Part shown: positions 23,793 through 36,388 of the stretch, piece by piece
Numbering within the stretch: the stretch's first letter is position 1
How the letters are laid out: each line of letters begins with the position of its first letter
Origin: Proteles cristata cristata
Lineage: Eukaryota > Chordata > Mammalia > Carnivora > Hyaenidae
Length of the DNA: 64,000 nt
Assembly (NCBI GenBank): GCA_017311185.1
Contig: JAESUZ010001527.1
Location: forward strand, 85,098-149,097
Reading direction: 5' to 3'
Translations under genes and position numbers: made by a program
The notes under the pieces: generated by a model
Databases searched by the model: none
What the model was told of the DNA's origin: nothing
What the model saw: the letters and a program-made list of their open reading frames with translations, nothing else

Positions 23793-23885
23793 GAATGAGC
23801 ACTCAGCGTCATATGTGACTGAGTTCTACCTCTGAAACCAAGACTAGACTGTATGTTAACTAACTTGAATTTAAATTAAAAAATA
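23793..23885 (+). mobile_element. Short LINE-1 3'-end fragment
   Basis: About 93 bp match the last part of a carnivore L1 3'UTR (AATGAGCACTCAGCG..., TACCTCTGAAACCAAGACTA, TGTATGTTAACTAACTTGAA) plus an A-rich tail. It interrupts the MIR. A duplication is not convincing. Confidence 0.75.
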
Positions 23886-24062
23886 TTTATTCTTTAGAAC
23901 TATCTGTGAGATCAGTATTAATTATTCCCATTTTCCAGATGAGGAAACTGAGAGTTAGAAAGGTTAAGTAAACTTGTCCAAGGTCACACAACTAGGAAGT
24001 GGTAAAACTGATTTTAACTCACAACACTGTGACTTCACAACACAATGGTCATGCTAAAGCCT
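23886..24062 (-). mobile_element. MIR element, third piece (core)
   Basis: This piece holds the strongly conserved MIR core in reverse complement: CCCATTTTCCAGATGAGGAA, ACTGAGAGTTAGAAAGGTTA and CCAAGGTCACACAACTAGGA. MIR is a tRNA-derived SINE that predates placental mammals. Some copies were co-opted as enhancers, but nothing here shows that. Confidence 0.9.
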
Positions 24063-24318
24063 TTCAAACTTCAGAAAGGGTCCTTTTCAAAAACCAATTT
24101 TATATACAATGTTTATTTAAATGATTTTTCATATGACGTTAGTATTATAATGAATACAACATGAAAAGTATAATATTTTTACTTTTATGACTTTTATGTG
24201 AATATTGTAAAAATTTCAAAACAAATTGAAAAATGATTACAAAGGAATATAATAAATTACATAAAATTTATAATAATTTAATGTGATTGACAGTGCTCTT
24301 TTGCTTAAACAATGAACT
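24063..24318. other. Unassigned AT-rich sequence
   Basis: Nothing recognisable. It separates the MIR from the next minus-strand L1. Confidence 0.5.
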
Positions 24319-26562
24319 TTTATAACAACTCCATTATTTTATTAAAGTATAATTAACATAAAATGTAATGTTAATTTCTGGTGTTCAATATAGTGATTCA
24401 ACAGTTTTATACATTCCACAATGCTCACCTTGATAATGTAGTTGCCATCTGTGAATACGCAATGTTATAACAACGTTATTGACTATATTTCCCATATAGT
24501 ACTTTCCATCTATATGACTTATTTATCTTACAACTGGAACTTTGTACTTCTCAGTCTCCTTTATGTATTTTAACCATATCTGCACTCACCTTCTCTCTGG
24601 CAACCACCAGTTTGGTCTCTGTATTTCAAAGACTATGTTGTTCATTTGCAAACTTGTATTCTCTTTCATATTCCACATAAAAGTGAATCATATGGTATTT
24701 GTATTCGTCTAATTTATTTCACTTAGCATAATACGACCTAGATCATCCATCCATGTTGCAAAAGGCAATATTTCATTCTTATGGCTGAGTAATATTTCAT
24801 TGTGTATATATATTACAACTGTTTTATGCATTCATCTATAGATGAACACTTAGATATTTTTTCAGATTTTGGCTATGGTAAATACAGCTGTAATAAGCAT
24901 ACAGTTGCATGTATCGTTTTGACCTAGTGTTTTAATTTTCCTCAGGCAAATACCTAGTAGTGGAATTTCTGGATCATATAATCTTCATATTTTTAATTTT
25001 TTGTATCCCCATGTTTTCTAAAGTAATTGTACCAATTTTCATTCTCATTAACAATGCATGGGGTTCTTTTTTCTATACATCTTCACCAATAAGTGTTAAA
25101 TCTTATGTTTTTGATACCAGTCAGAATGACTAGTATGTGAGGTGATAAAACATTGTGGCATAGATTCATCAAGCATTATAGGTTTGAGTTTTTTTCTGGG
25201 TTTTTCTGTTCCATTGATCTATGTGTCTATTTTTCTGCCAGTAACATGTTTTGATTACTACACCTTTGTCATACAATTTGAAACCTGGAATTGTGATACC
25301 TTCAAGTTTGTTCTTCTTTCTTAAGATTGCTTTATCTATTGGAGGTCTTTTGTGGTTTCATATAAAATTTAAAATGATTTATCTTAATTCTATTTTAAAA
25401 AGTTATTGGTCATGTGTAGCAACATGGATGGACCTTGAGGGTGTTATGCTGAGCGAAATAAGTCAGGCAGAGAAGGACAAATATCATATGTTTGCACGTA
25501 TAGGAGGATTAGGAGGAACTTGACGGAGGAACAAGGGGGAGAAGAAGGGGGAAATGGTGGGGGAAAGGGAGAGAGGCAAACCATGAGAGACTCTTGAATG
25601 CTGACAAAAACTGAGGACTGATGGATGTGGGGGGAGGGGGAGATGGGCATGGAGGAGGACACTTGTGGGGATGAGCACTGAGTGTTATGTGGAAACTAAT
25701 TTGACAATAAACTATTTGTAAAAAAAAAAGTTATTGGTATTTTAATAAGGATTGCATTATCTCTGTAGATTGCTTTATATAAATATGGATATTTAAAAAT
25801 ATTTATTCTTCTAAGCCATGTGCATGATATATCATTTTATTTGTTCATGTATCTTTAATTTATTTCATCAATGTCTTATAGTTTTCAGAGTATAGCTCTT
25901 TCACCTCTTTGGTTACATTTATTCTCAAGAATTTTTTTGTTTTGGTGTAAGAATAAATAAAATGTTTAAAAGATTCTCCTTCTGCTACTCTGGTATTAGT
26001 GTATACAAAAGAAAAATGTTTCTATATATTAATTTGTATTCTGCAACTTGACTTTATTTATAAGTACTTTACTAAATTTGTTTAAGAATTTTGGTAGAGT
26101 CTTCAGAGTTTTCTATATATAGTAGCATGTCATCTCCAAATACTGACAATTTTTCTTCTTCCTTACCCATTTGGATAAGTTTTGTTTCTTTTTCTTATCT
26201 AATTCTATGATCAGAACTTCCAGTAATGTGTGGAATAAAAATGGTGAGAGTGGACAACTTTTCTTACTCTTCATTGTAGAAGAAATACTTCTGTTTTTTA
26301 CCATTCACTCTGGTGTTATCTGTGAGTTTTTCATAAGTGGCCTTTATTTTATTGAGGTATGTTTACTCTAAACCCACTTCATTGAGAGTTTTTCTCATGA
26401 ACAAATACTGTATTTTGTCAAATGCTTTTTCTGGATTTATTGAGATCATATGAGTTTTATCCTTCCTTTTGGTTAATGTATAGTGTCACATTGTATTGTG
26501 AATATTTAACCATTCATATTCCATGGATAAATCTTACTGGAGTGTGATGAATAAACCTTTTT
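24319..26562 (-). mobile_element. Old LINE-1, 3' end to RT, reverse strand
   Basis: The 3' end is at 24319 (ATTAAAGTATAATTAACATA..., an old L1MA/L1MB-like end). It continues through the ORF2 C-terminus and RT to about 26560, where another L1 3' end begins. In reverse translation, 26304-26113 keeps RT motifs near the region after the palm (KSCPLSPFLFHTLLEVL). A younger plus-strand L1 tail is inserted at 25411-25724. Its 5' continuation may be the endonuclease-type segment at 46327-47478. Confidence 0.82.
25411..25724 (+). mobile_element. Young 5'-truncated LINE-1 (314 bp) with exact target-site duplication
   Basis: It consists of the ORF2 last codons (CVATWMDLEGVMLSEISQAE), the G-rich 3'UTR and an A-tail. 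An exact 14-bp duplication (AAAAAGTTATTGGT) flanks it at 25397-25410 and 25725-25738. The target TTTT/AAAA fits the L1 endonuclease preference. Confidence 0.96.
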
Positions 26563-26814
26563 TTGGTTTTAATTTTAATTCCAGTTAACATGTAGTATTA
26601 TATTGGTTTCAGGTGCACAACTGAGGTCAACAATTCCATACATCACTCAGTGATTATCATAACAAATGCACTCCTTAATCCATAGCACCTATTTCACGAA
26701 TACCCACACCCACCTCCCCTCCAATAATCACCAGTATTATGTTTTTGTTTTTGTTTTTGTTTTGTCAATAGTTAAGAGTCTCTTTCTTGGTTTGTCTCTC
26801 TCTTTTATTCCCCC

Positions 26815-27032
26815 CCTTTTTTAATTTTTTTAACGTTTTATTTATTTATGAGAGAGAGAGGCAGCGTGAACAGGGGAGGGTCAGAGAGAGAAGGAGACAC
26901 AGAATCTGAAACAGGCTCCAGGACCTGAGCTAGCTGTCAGCACAGAGCCTGACACGGGGCTTGAACCCACGAACCGTGAGATCATGACCTAAGCTGAAGG
27001 CTGCCCAACCGACTGAGCCACCCAGGTGCCCC
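26815..27032 (-). mobile_element. SINEC, full length, reverse strand
   Basis: Complete SINE with an imperfect duplication (CTCTTTTATTCCCC at 26800-26813, CTCTTTTATCCCC at 27032-27044). It is inserted in the 3'UTR of the old L1. Confidence 0.92.
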
Positions 27033-29737
27033 TCTTTTATCCCCTTTAATCTTTTTTGTTGTTGTTGTTCTTAAATTCCACATATGAGTGAAATCATATG
27101 CCATGGTCTTTCTCTAGATGATTTATTTTGGTTAGCATATACTCTCTAGATGCCTCCATGTTCCTCTAAATGGCAACAAAATTTCACTTTTATGGCTGAA
27201 AATTCTTTTATTATATATGTGCATACGTGTGTGTGTGTGTGAGAGAGTATTGATGCACACAGGCTGCTTTCATAGGTTAGCTATGATAAATAATATTGCG
27301 TAAATACAGGGGTGCATATATCACTTTGAATTAGTAATTTTGTATTTTTGGAATAAATACCCAGTAGTATGATTGTTAAATCATAGGGTAGTTCTATTTT
27401 TAGCGTTTTGCATAACCTCCGAAATGTTTTCTCCATTGGCTACACCATTTTGCTTTCCCATCAACATTGAAGAAGTGTTTCTTTTACTTCACATCCTCAC
27501 CAACACCTGCTGTCTCTTGGGTTCTTGATTGTAGCCATTCTGACAGATGTGAGGTGATATTTCAGTGTAGTTTTTATTTCCGCATACTTGATTATAAGTA
27601 TTGATGAATAGCTCTTCATGTGTCTCTTTGCCATCTGGATGTCTTTGGGAAAGATATCTTTTCATAGTTCATTTGTAAATATCTTCCCTCACTCCACAGG
27701 TTGTCTTTTAGTTTTGTTGATTGTTTCCTTCACCGTGCAGAAGGTTTTTACTTTGAGGTCACCCCAGTAGTTAATTTTTGCTTTTGTTTACCTTGCTTCA
27801 GGAGACCTGTGTAGAAAAAAGTTGCTATGACTAATGTCAGAAAAGTTACTGCCTGTGTTCTCCTCTAGGATTTTTATGGATTCAGATCTCATATTTAGGT
27901 CTTCAATACATTTTCAATTAATATTTGAGCATGGTGTAACAAAGTGACCCAGATTCATTTTTTTGCATGTTGCTGTCCAGTTCTCCCAACGCTATTCATT
28001 GAAAAGATTGTCTTTTTCTCATTGCATATATTTTCCTGCTTTGACGAAGATTAACTGATCATATATTTGTGGGCAGATTTTTGGTTTTTCTATTCTCTTC
28101 CATTGATGTATGTGTCTATTTTTGTGCTGCAACCATAAGATTTTAATCATTACAGCTTAATAATATAACTTTAAGTTCGGAATTTTAATGCATCCACTTT
28201 GCTTTTCTTATTCAAGATTGCTTTGGCTATCCAGGATCCTTTGCAGTTCCATGTAAATTTTAGGATTGTTCTAGTTCTATGAAAAATGCTACTGGTATTA
28301 TGATAGTGATTTTATTAAGTGTGTAGATGGTTTGGGGTGGTGTTTATATTTTAACAATATTTGTTCTTCCAATTGAGGAGCGTAGAATGTTCTACCATTT
28401 CTTTATGTCATCCTCAATTTCTTTCAGCAGTGATTTACAGTTTTCAGAATACAGGTATTTCACCTCTTTGGTTAGGTTTATTCCTGGATATAAAAATATT
28501 TTGGGTGCCATTGCAAATGGGATTGTTTTCCTTATTTTTATGCTTCTTCATTATCAGTGTATAGAGATGCTACAGATATCTGCACATTGATTTTGTATCC
28601 TGCATCTTTGCTGAATTTGTTTATCAGTTCTAGCATCTTATTTTTGGTGAAATCTTTCAGGTATGATATTTATAGTATCATGTTATCTACAAATAGTAAA
28701 AATTTTACTTCTTCCTTACCATTTTGGATGCTTTTATTTATTTTTCTTATCTGACTACTAGGGCTAGGGTTTCCAGTACTATGTTGAATAGAAGTGGTGT
28801 TAGTGACCATCTTTGTCTTCTTCCTGACCTCAGGGAACATCTTTCAGTTTTCTTTTGATTTAAGGATGATGTGATCTGTGGGCTTTTCATAAAGGGCCCT
28901 TATTATGTTGAGATATGCTCCCTCTAAACCTACGTGGTTGAAATTATTTTTATCATGAGTGGATGTACTTTTTCAAAAGCTATTTCTGTATCACCTTAAT
29001 GATTATATATGGTCTTTATTCTTTCTGTTATTGATATATCATGTTGATTGATTTGTAAATGTTGAACCACCGTTGTAATCCAGGAAGAAATTCCAATTCA
29101 TTATGGTGAATGGTATTTTCAATGTATTATTAAATTCAGTTTGCTAGTATTTTGTTGAAGATGTTTACATCTATATTCATCAGAGATATTGACCCATAGC
29201 TCTCTTTTTTGTGTTATCTTTATCTTATTTTTATATCATATTAATGCTGACAAAACAGAATGAATTAAGAAGTTTTCCTTCATTTTATATTCTTTAAAAA
29301 TATTTTAAGAAGAATATGTTTTAACTCTTCTTATATGTTATGAAGAATTCCCTGTGAAGCTATTCTGTCAAGGACTTCTGTTTGTTGCAGTTTTTTTTTT
29401 TTATTACTGATTCAATTTCAGTTTTGGTTATTAGTTTATTAAAAATTTCTATTTCTTCCTGTTTCAGTTTTTGTTATTTATATATTTCTAGGAATTTATC
29501 CATTTTTCCATGTTGTCTGATTTGTTGTCATATAATATTTCATAATTTTCACTTATAATTTTTTGTATTTATGTGGTGCTGGTTGTTACTTTTCCTTTCT
29601 CATTTGTGATTTTATTCATTTGAGTACTTTCTCTTTTTTTCTTAATAAGTCTCTAGAGGTTTATCAATTTTAATAATTTTTCCCCAAGAACCAGCTTCTG
29701 GTTTAAATTAATCTGTTCTGTCATTTTCTCGTTGTTG

Positions 29738-29780
29738 GTCATGGTGGTGGTGGTGGTTGTGGTGGAGGTGGTGGTGGTGC
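29738..29780. repeat. (GGT)n-rich microsatellite
   Basis: Imperfect GGT/GGA triplets inside the ORF2 linker region of the old L1. It makes a proline run on the minus strand that should not be read as a protein feature. Confidence 0.9.
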
Positions 29781-32700
29781 TGTTTCTATAGCTCTAATAT
29801 TTCTTATTCCCTTTCTTAAGCTGGCTTTAAATTGTATTTGTTGTCCTTTTTCTAGTTCCATTAGGTGTAAAGTTAGGTTACATATTTGAGAATTTCCTTG
29901 CTTCTTTTGACAGACCTGCATTGTTATAAATCTACCTCTTAAAACCACATTGGTTGCATCCCAAAGGTTTTGGATCATCATGTTTTCACTTTCATTTGTA
30001 TCTTTGTACTTTTTTACTTTTATTTATATCTTTGTACTTTTTAATTTCTTCTTCTATTTACTGGTTGACCCATTCATCGTTAGTGGCATGGTGTGTATCC
30101 TCAATGTGTTTGTGTTATTTGTGTTTGAAATATAGTTTCATAGTATTGTGGTCAAAAAGATGCATAGTATGACTTCAGTCTTCTTGAAATTGTCAAGGCC
30201 TTTTTTGTGGCCTTATATGCTATCTATTCTGGAGAATGTTCTATGGGCACATGAGAAGAATGTGTATTAAGCTATTTTAGAATGGAATTTTCTGAATATA
30301 TCTGTTAAATACATCTTGTCCAATGTGTCATTAAAAGCCATTTTTCCCTTGTTGATTTTCTCTTTAGGTATACAATTGGGGTAAGGGGATTTTAAAGTCT
30401 CCTACTATTTTATTATTATCTACTAATTCCTTTATGGATTTTTTATTATGTGTTTTATGTATTTGGGTATTTCCTTGTTGGGTGCATACGTATTTATAAT
30501 TGTTACAATTTCTTATTTGATTGCCCATTTTATTTTTATATTGTGTATTATTTTGTATCTTGTTACAGTCATTTTTTCAACTCTAATTTGTCCAACATAC
30601 ATATTAATAATCCAGCTCTTTTACATCCAATTGTATGATAGATATATCTTCATTTCTTCACTTTCAATCTGCAGATACTTTAGGTCAACAATGGTTCTAT
30701 TTTATGGAGCTGATAGATGGTTCTTTTTTTTTTTTTTCTAAAATAGTTGATTGTCAAGTTGGTTTACATATAACACCCACTGCTCATACCAACAAGTGCC
30801 TAACTCCATACCAATCACCCCATTCCCCTATCACCAACCCCCATTAGCCCTCAGTTTGTTCTCAGTATTCAAGAGTCTCTCATGGTTTGCCTCCCTCCCT
30901 CTCCACAACTATTTTTCCCCTTCTCCTCCCCCATAGTCCTCCGTTAAATTTCTCCTAATCCTCCTATATGTGTAAACATATGGTATTTGTCCTCTGCCTG
31001 ACATATTTTGCTTATCACAACACCCTCAAGTTCCGTCCACGTTGCTACAAATGGCCGGATTTATTCTTTCTCATTGCCATGTAGTATTCCATTCTATAGA
31101 CAAACCACATCTTCTTGATCCATTCTTCAGTTGATGGAAACTTAGGCTCTTTCCATGTTTTGGCTATTGTTGAGAGTGCTGCTATGAAAATTGGGGTGCA
31201 TGTGCTCCTACGCTTCAGCACTCCTGTACCCCTTGGGTAAATTCCTAGCAGTGCTATTGCTGGCTCATAGGGGAGTTCTAGTGTTAATTTATTGAGGAAC
31301 CTCCAACTGTTTTCCAGAGGGGCTGCACCAGTTTACATTCCCACCAACGCTGTAGGAGGGTGCCCATTTCTCCACATCATGGCCAGCGTCTTTAGTCTCC
31401 TGATTTGTTCATTTATCCACTCTGACTGACATGCGGTGGTATCTCAGTGTGGTTTTGATCTGCATTTCCCTAATAATGAATGATGCTGAGCATCGTTTCA
31501 TGTGTCTGTTGGCCATCTGGATGTCTTCTTTGGAGAAGTGTATGTTCATGTCTTTCTGCCCATTTCATCACTGGATTATTTGTTTTTCAGGTGAAGTGTT
31601 TTGGTGAGTTCCTCACAGATTTTGATACTAGCCCTTTATCTGATATGTATTTTGCAATGATCTTTTCCCATTCCATCAGTTGCCTATTAGTTCTATTGGT
31701 TGTTTCCTTTGCCGTGCAGAATATTTTATCTTGATGAGGTCCGAATAGTACATTTTTGCTATTGATTCTCTTGCTTTTGGGGCTGTGTCAAGTAAGAAAT
31801 TGTTGGGGTTGAGGTCAAGGAGGTGGTTTCCTGCTTTCTGTTCTAGGGTTTAGATGGTATCTTCTATCACATTCAGGTCCTTTATCAATTTTGAGTTTAT
31901 TTTTGTGCATGGTGTGAGAAAATGATCTAGTTTCATTCTTCTGCATGTTGCTGTCCTGTTCTCCCAGCACCATCTGTTAAATAGGCTGTCTTTTTTCCAT
32001 TGGATACTCTTTCCTGCTTTGTCAAAGATTAGTTGCCTGTATACTTTTGGGTCCACTTCTGAGTTCTCAATTCTATTCCATTGGCCTATGAGTCTGTTTT
32101 TGTGACAATACCATACTGCCGTGATGATGACAGCTTTGTAGTAGAGGCTAAAGTCTGGGATGGTGATACCTCCCGTTTTGGTTTTCTTCTTCAATACTGT
32201 GGCTATTCGGGGTCTTTTGTGGTTCCATACAAATTTTAGGATAGTTTGTTCTAGTTTTGAGAAGAATACTGGTGTAATTTTTATTGGGATTGCATTGAAT
32301 GTGTAGATTGCTTTGGGAAATAATGTCATTTTAACTATATTTATTCTTCCAACCCATGAGCATAGAATGTTTTTCCATTGCTTTGTGTCTTCTTCAATTT
32401 CCTTCATAAATTTTCTATAGTTTTCATCATACAGACCTTTTATGTCCTTGATTAGGTTTGTTCCTATATATTTTGTGTTGTTTTTTTTTTTTTTTTTGTG
32501 CAACTGTGAATGGGATCAGTTTCTTGATTTCTCTTTCTGTTGCTTCATTATTGGTGTTTGAAAATGCAACCAATTTCTGTACGTTGATTTTGTGCCCTGC
32601 AACTTTGCTGAATTCATGGATCCGTTCTAGTAGGCTTCTGGTGGAGTCTGTCAGGTATTCTATGTAGAGTATCATATCGTCTGCGAAACTGGAAAGGTTG

Positions 32701-32957
32701 GCTCCTTTGCCAATTCTGACACATTTTATTTCTTTTTGTTGTCTGATGGATGATGCAAGGACTTCCAGCACTATGTTAAACAACAGTGGTGAGAGTGGAC
32801 ATCCTTGTCGTGTTCCTGATCTAAGGGGGAAAGCTCTCAGTTATTCCTCGTTGAGGTTGATATTAGCTGTGGGCTTCTCATTGATGGCTTTTGTAAGATT
32901 TACATAAGTTCCTTCTATCCCGACTTTCTCTACAGTCTTTATTAAGAAGGGATGCTG

Positions 32958-33173
32958 GGGGCGCCTGGGTGTCTTAGTCGGTTAAGCGTTGACTTTCGCT
33001 TAGGTCATGATCTCGCGGTTCGTGGGTTTGGGCCCCGCGTCGGGCTCTGTGTTGACTGCCAGCTCAGAGCCTGGAGCCTGTTTCGGTCTGTGACTCCCTC
33101 TCTCTCTGAGACTCCCCTGCTCATGCTGTCTCTCTCTCCTAGAAATAAATAAAACATAAAAAATTAAAAAAAA
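32958..33173 (+). mobile_element. SINEC, full length, in L1 ORF2
   Basis: Near-consensus SINE with an exact 14-bp duplication (AAGAAGGGATGCTG) at 32944-32957 and 33174-33187. It interrupts the RT region of the L1. Confidence 0.96.
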
Positions 33174-33426
33174 AAGAAGGGATGCTGTATTTTGTCAAAT
33201 GCTTTTTCTGCATCTAATGACTGGATCATATGGTTTTTATCTTTTCTTTTGTTGATGTGATGTATCACATTGATTGATTTTTGAATATTGTAACCCAGGC
33301 CTGTAACCCAGGAATGAATGACACTTGATCATAATGGATAATTCATTTATGTTCCGTTGCTTTCGATTTGAAGTGTCTGGCTAAGGATTTTTGCATCTGT
33401 ATTCATCAAGGATATTGGTCAGTCGT

Positions 33427-33427
<1 letters not shown>

Positions 33428-33463
<36 letters not shown>

Positions 33464-33465
33464 TT
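33428..33465. repeat. (CT)n/(T)n tract
   Basis: A CT-repeat run followed by a T-run inside the ORF2 RT region. The same position in the sister copy at 52720-52740 has only a short T/C stretch, so this is local expansion. Confidence 0.9.
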
Positions 33466-35089
33466 CTGGGTCTCTGTCTGGCTTGGGAATCAAAGTGATG
33501 CTGGCTTCATAAAATGAATCAGGAAGTTTTCCATCCATTTCTATTTTTTGGAATAGCTTGAGAAGAACGGGTATTAACTCTGTTTTAAATGTCTGGTAGA
33601 ATTCCCCAGGGAAGCCATCTGGCCCAGGGCTCTTATTTGTTGGGATATTTTTGATAACTGATTCAAATTCGTCACTAGTTATGGGTCTGTTTAGATTTTC
33701 TATCTCCTCCTGTTTGAATTTTGGTAGTGCATGTGTGTTTCGAAATTTGTCCATTTTTCTAAGTTGTCCAGTTTGTTGGCATATAGTTATTCATAGTATT
33801 CCCTGATAATTGCTTCTATTTCTAAGGGATTGGTTGTAATAATCCCATTTTCATTCATGATTTTGTCTATTTGGGTGCTCTCTCTTTTCTTTTTGAGAAG
33901 CCTGTCTAGAGGTTTGTCTATTTTATTTTTCCAAAAAATCAACTTTGGTTTTATTGATCTGTTCATTTTTTTTATTCTATCTTGTTTCTTTCTGCTCTGA
34001 TTTTTATTATTTCTCTTCTCCTACTGGGTTTGGAGTGCTCTTGTTGCTCTATTTCTAGTTCCTTTAGGTTCGCCCTCAAATTTTGTACTTGTGCTTTTTC
34101 TAGTTTCTTGAAATAGGCCTGGAGTGCAATGTACTTTCCACTTAGGACTGCCTTTGCCACAACTGAAAGAGTTTGGATAGTTGTATTTTCATTTTCATTT
34201 CTTTCCATATATATTTTAATTTCTTCTTTTCTTGCCTGATTTGCCCATTCATTCTTTAGTAGGGTGTACATTAACCTCCATGTTATTGGAGGTTTTCGAA
34301 ATTTTTTCCTGTGTTTTATTTCAAGTTTCATAACATTATGATTAGAAAGTGTGCATGGTATGATCTCAATTTTTTAAGTATTTATTGACGGTTGCTTTAT
34401 GACCCAGTATGTGATCTATCTTTGAGAAGGTGCCATGCGCACTTGAGAAGAAAGTGAATTCCATAGCCTCAGGATGTAGAGTTCTACATATATCTGTCAA
34501 ATCCATCTGGTCCAATGTGTCATTCAAGTCCATTGTTTCTTTAGTTATTTTTTTTTCCTAGTTGATCTATCTATTGGTATAAGTGGAGTTTTAAATTCCC
34601 TGCTATTAATACCTTCTCGTCCGTAAGATTGTTTCAGTTTGTGATTAATTATTTTATGTATTTGGGTGCTCCTGTATTTAGTGTGTAGACTTTTATAATC
34701 GTTAGCACTTCCTGATCTATAGACCCATAATTATGATACAGTGCCCTCTTGTTTCCTTGTTACTGCCTTTACTTAAGACTAGTTTTTCTAATAGAAGTGT
34801 GGCTAGTCTAGCTTTTTTTTGACTTCCAATATCATGACAGATATTTCTCCATCGCCTTACTTTCAATCTGAAGGTGTCCTCATGTCTAAAATGAGTTTTT
34901 TGTAGAAAGCAAATAGATGGACTTTGTTTTTTATCCATTCTGATACTGCATGTCTTTTGATTCAAGCGTTTAGTCCATTTACATTAAAATTAACATTGAA
35001 AAATATGGGGTCGAGCCATTGGGTTCTTTGTAGGATTCATACTTGTGGTGGTGTCTCTGGTTATCTTGTGTTCCTTGCAACATTTCCCT

Positions 35090-36005
35090 AAGAGAGTCCT
35101 CAGGGTTTGTTGTAGGGAGGGTTTAGTGTTGACGAATTCTTTCAATTTTTGTTTTTTGTGAAGATTTTTATCTCTCTTTCTATTCTGAATGACAGGCTTG
35201 CTGGAAAGAGGGTTCTTGTCTGCCTTTTTCCCCGCCCCTGTTCATCACATTGAAGATTTCTTGCCATTTCTTTCTGGCTTGCCAAGTTCCAATAGATGGA
35301 TCTGTAACTACTCTGATAAGTCTCCCTTTGTATGTTAGGGTCCTTTTATCCCTAGCTGCTTTCAGAATTCTTTTTCCTTATATTTTGCCAGTTTCACTAT
35401 GATATGTCTTGCAGAATTTTGATTCAAGCTATGTTTGAAGGGAGTTCTCTGTACCTCTTGGATTTCAATGTCCTTTTCCTTCCCCAGATTGAGGACATTC
35501 TCTGCTATAATTTGTTCAAAGACTTCTTTTTTTTTTTTTTTTTTGTTCAAAGACTTCTTTATCGTCTTTCCATGTGTATTCCTATTCTCAAATTCCTATG
35601 ATACGGATATTTTTCCATTTGATTGTATCACTGAGCTCTCAAACTCTCTTTTCGCGCTCCTGGATCAGTTTATATCTCCTTTTCTTGGCTTCCTCTTTTT
35701 CTCTAATTGTGTCTTCTAGTTGATCTATTCTCTCTGCCTCTTCAACCCGTGCATTGGATGCCTCCATTTTATTATGCACCTCATTTATAGCAATTTTTTA
35801 ATTCATCACAAGTATTTTTAAACTCCATACTCTCTGTAACAGTATCTTCTCTGATCTCTTCCATGCCTTTTTGAAGCCCTGTGATTAATTTTATTACTAT
35901 TTTTCTAAATTCTTTTTCAGTTATGATGCTTATATCTTTTTTGAGCAGTTCTTTAGCTGTTATTTCTACCTGGAATTTCTTTAGAGGAGAATTCTGTTTC
36001 GTCAT
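35090..36005 (-). pseudogene. L1 ORF1 remnant
   Basis: It starts at 36005 with MTKQNSPLKKFQVEITAKEL, the same N-terminus as ORF1 at 55260. It continues with a helical, lysine- and glutamate-rich coiled-coil part (KDISIITEKEFRKIVIKLIT). The C-terminal domain is recognisable at 35550-35362 (EQIIAENVLNLGKEKDIEIQ). The frame breaks after 35781, and again where the T-run at 35527-35544 was added. Confidence 0.8.
35511..35560 (-). mobile_element. Candidate poly(A)-only retrotransposition scar
   Basis: TTTGTTCAAAGACTTCTTT occurs exactly at 35511-35529 and again at 35542-35560, separated only by T residues. Sister L1 copies (44081-44105, 54795-54815) have one copy and no T-run. The edge CTTT/ATCG resembles an L1-endonuclease nick. 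A tandem duplication followed by T-run slippage is the alternative. Confidence 0.6.
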
Positions 36006-36304
36006 TTTGACTCACTTTCTGTCTCTTGTTAGTTTTAAAAGTCTGCTTTGCACTCTGCACCTGCTGTAATAAAGAAGGCTCTTTGACTGTCCAGGGCCTG
36101 TCAGATCCAGAAGTTTTCATTGAATGGCATCTTTTGGTATCTCTTGTTGAGACTTGTTATTTCCCCACTTGTAGTGGTATTTGGGATTCTCCACCATGTG
36201 TACTTTGGCTTGTTTCTGAGGTAGCCCTGGAAAAGAAAACAGGTAGACAAATACACAGGGTACAAAGGCCTAAAAATGCACAGACAAATCCATCAAACAA
36301 GCAA

Positions 36305-36388
36305 ACCGAAAGGGAAAAAGAAAAAGAGGAAAAGAGGGAACAAAAAAGGAAAAGAAAAAGAAAAAACCCAAAAGAGAAAGGAGAGTTT
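36305..36388. repeat. Purine-rich tract in L1 5'UTR
   Basis: Almost pure A/G on the plus strand (pyrimidine on the L1 sense strand). It is located in the L1 5'UTR upstream of ORF1, with counterparts at 44851-44965 and 56058-56212. Confidence 0.8.

Larger units (their letters stand above)
30944..35040 (-). pseudogene. L1 ORF2 remnant (endonuclease/reverse transcriptase)
   Basis: The start is the CAT at 35038-35040, aligned with the ATG of the better copy at 54323. The stop corresponds to TTA at 30944. After removing the SINE, the length fits an ORF2 of about 1,280 codons. Visible parts on the minus strand are the EN stretch SICFLQKTHFRHEDTFRLKV (34965-34717), the RT entry [20 protein letters not shown] (33754-33419), the catalytic FADDM box (32783-32427) and the thumb/C-terminal [20 protein letters not shown] (32503-31850). 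A poly(T) run at 32473 puts a lysine stretch into the frame. Many stops: dead. Confidence 0.85.

Noticed and set aside
29739..29981. Proline-rich protein on the minus strand
   Set aside because: The proline run is a GGT microsatellite within an L1.
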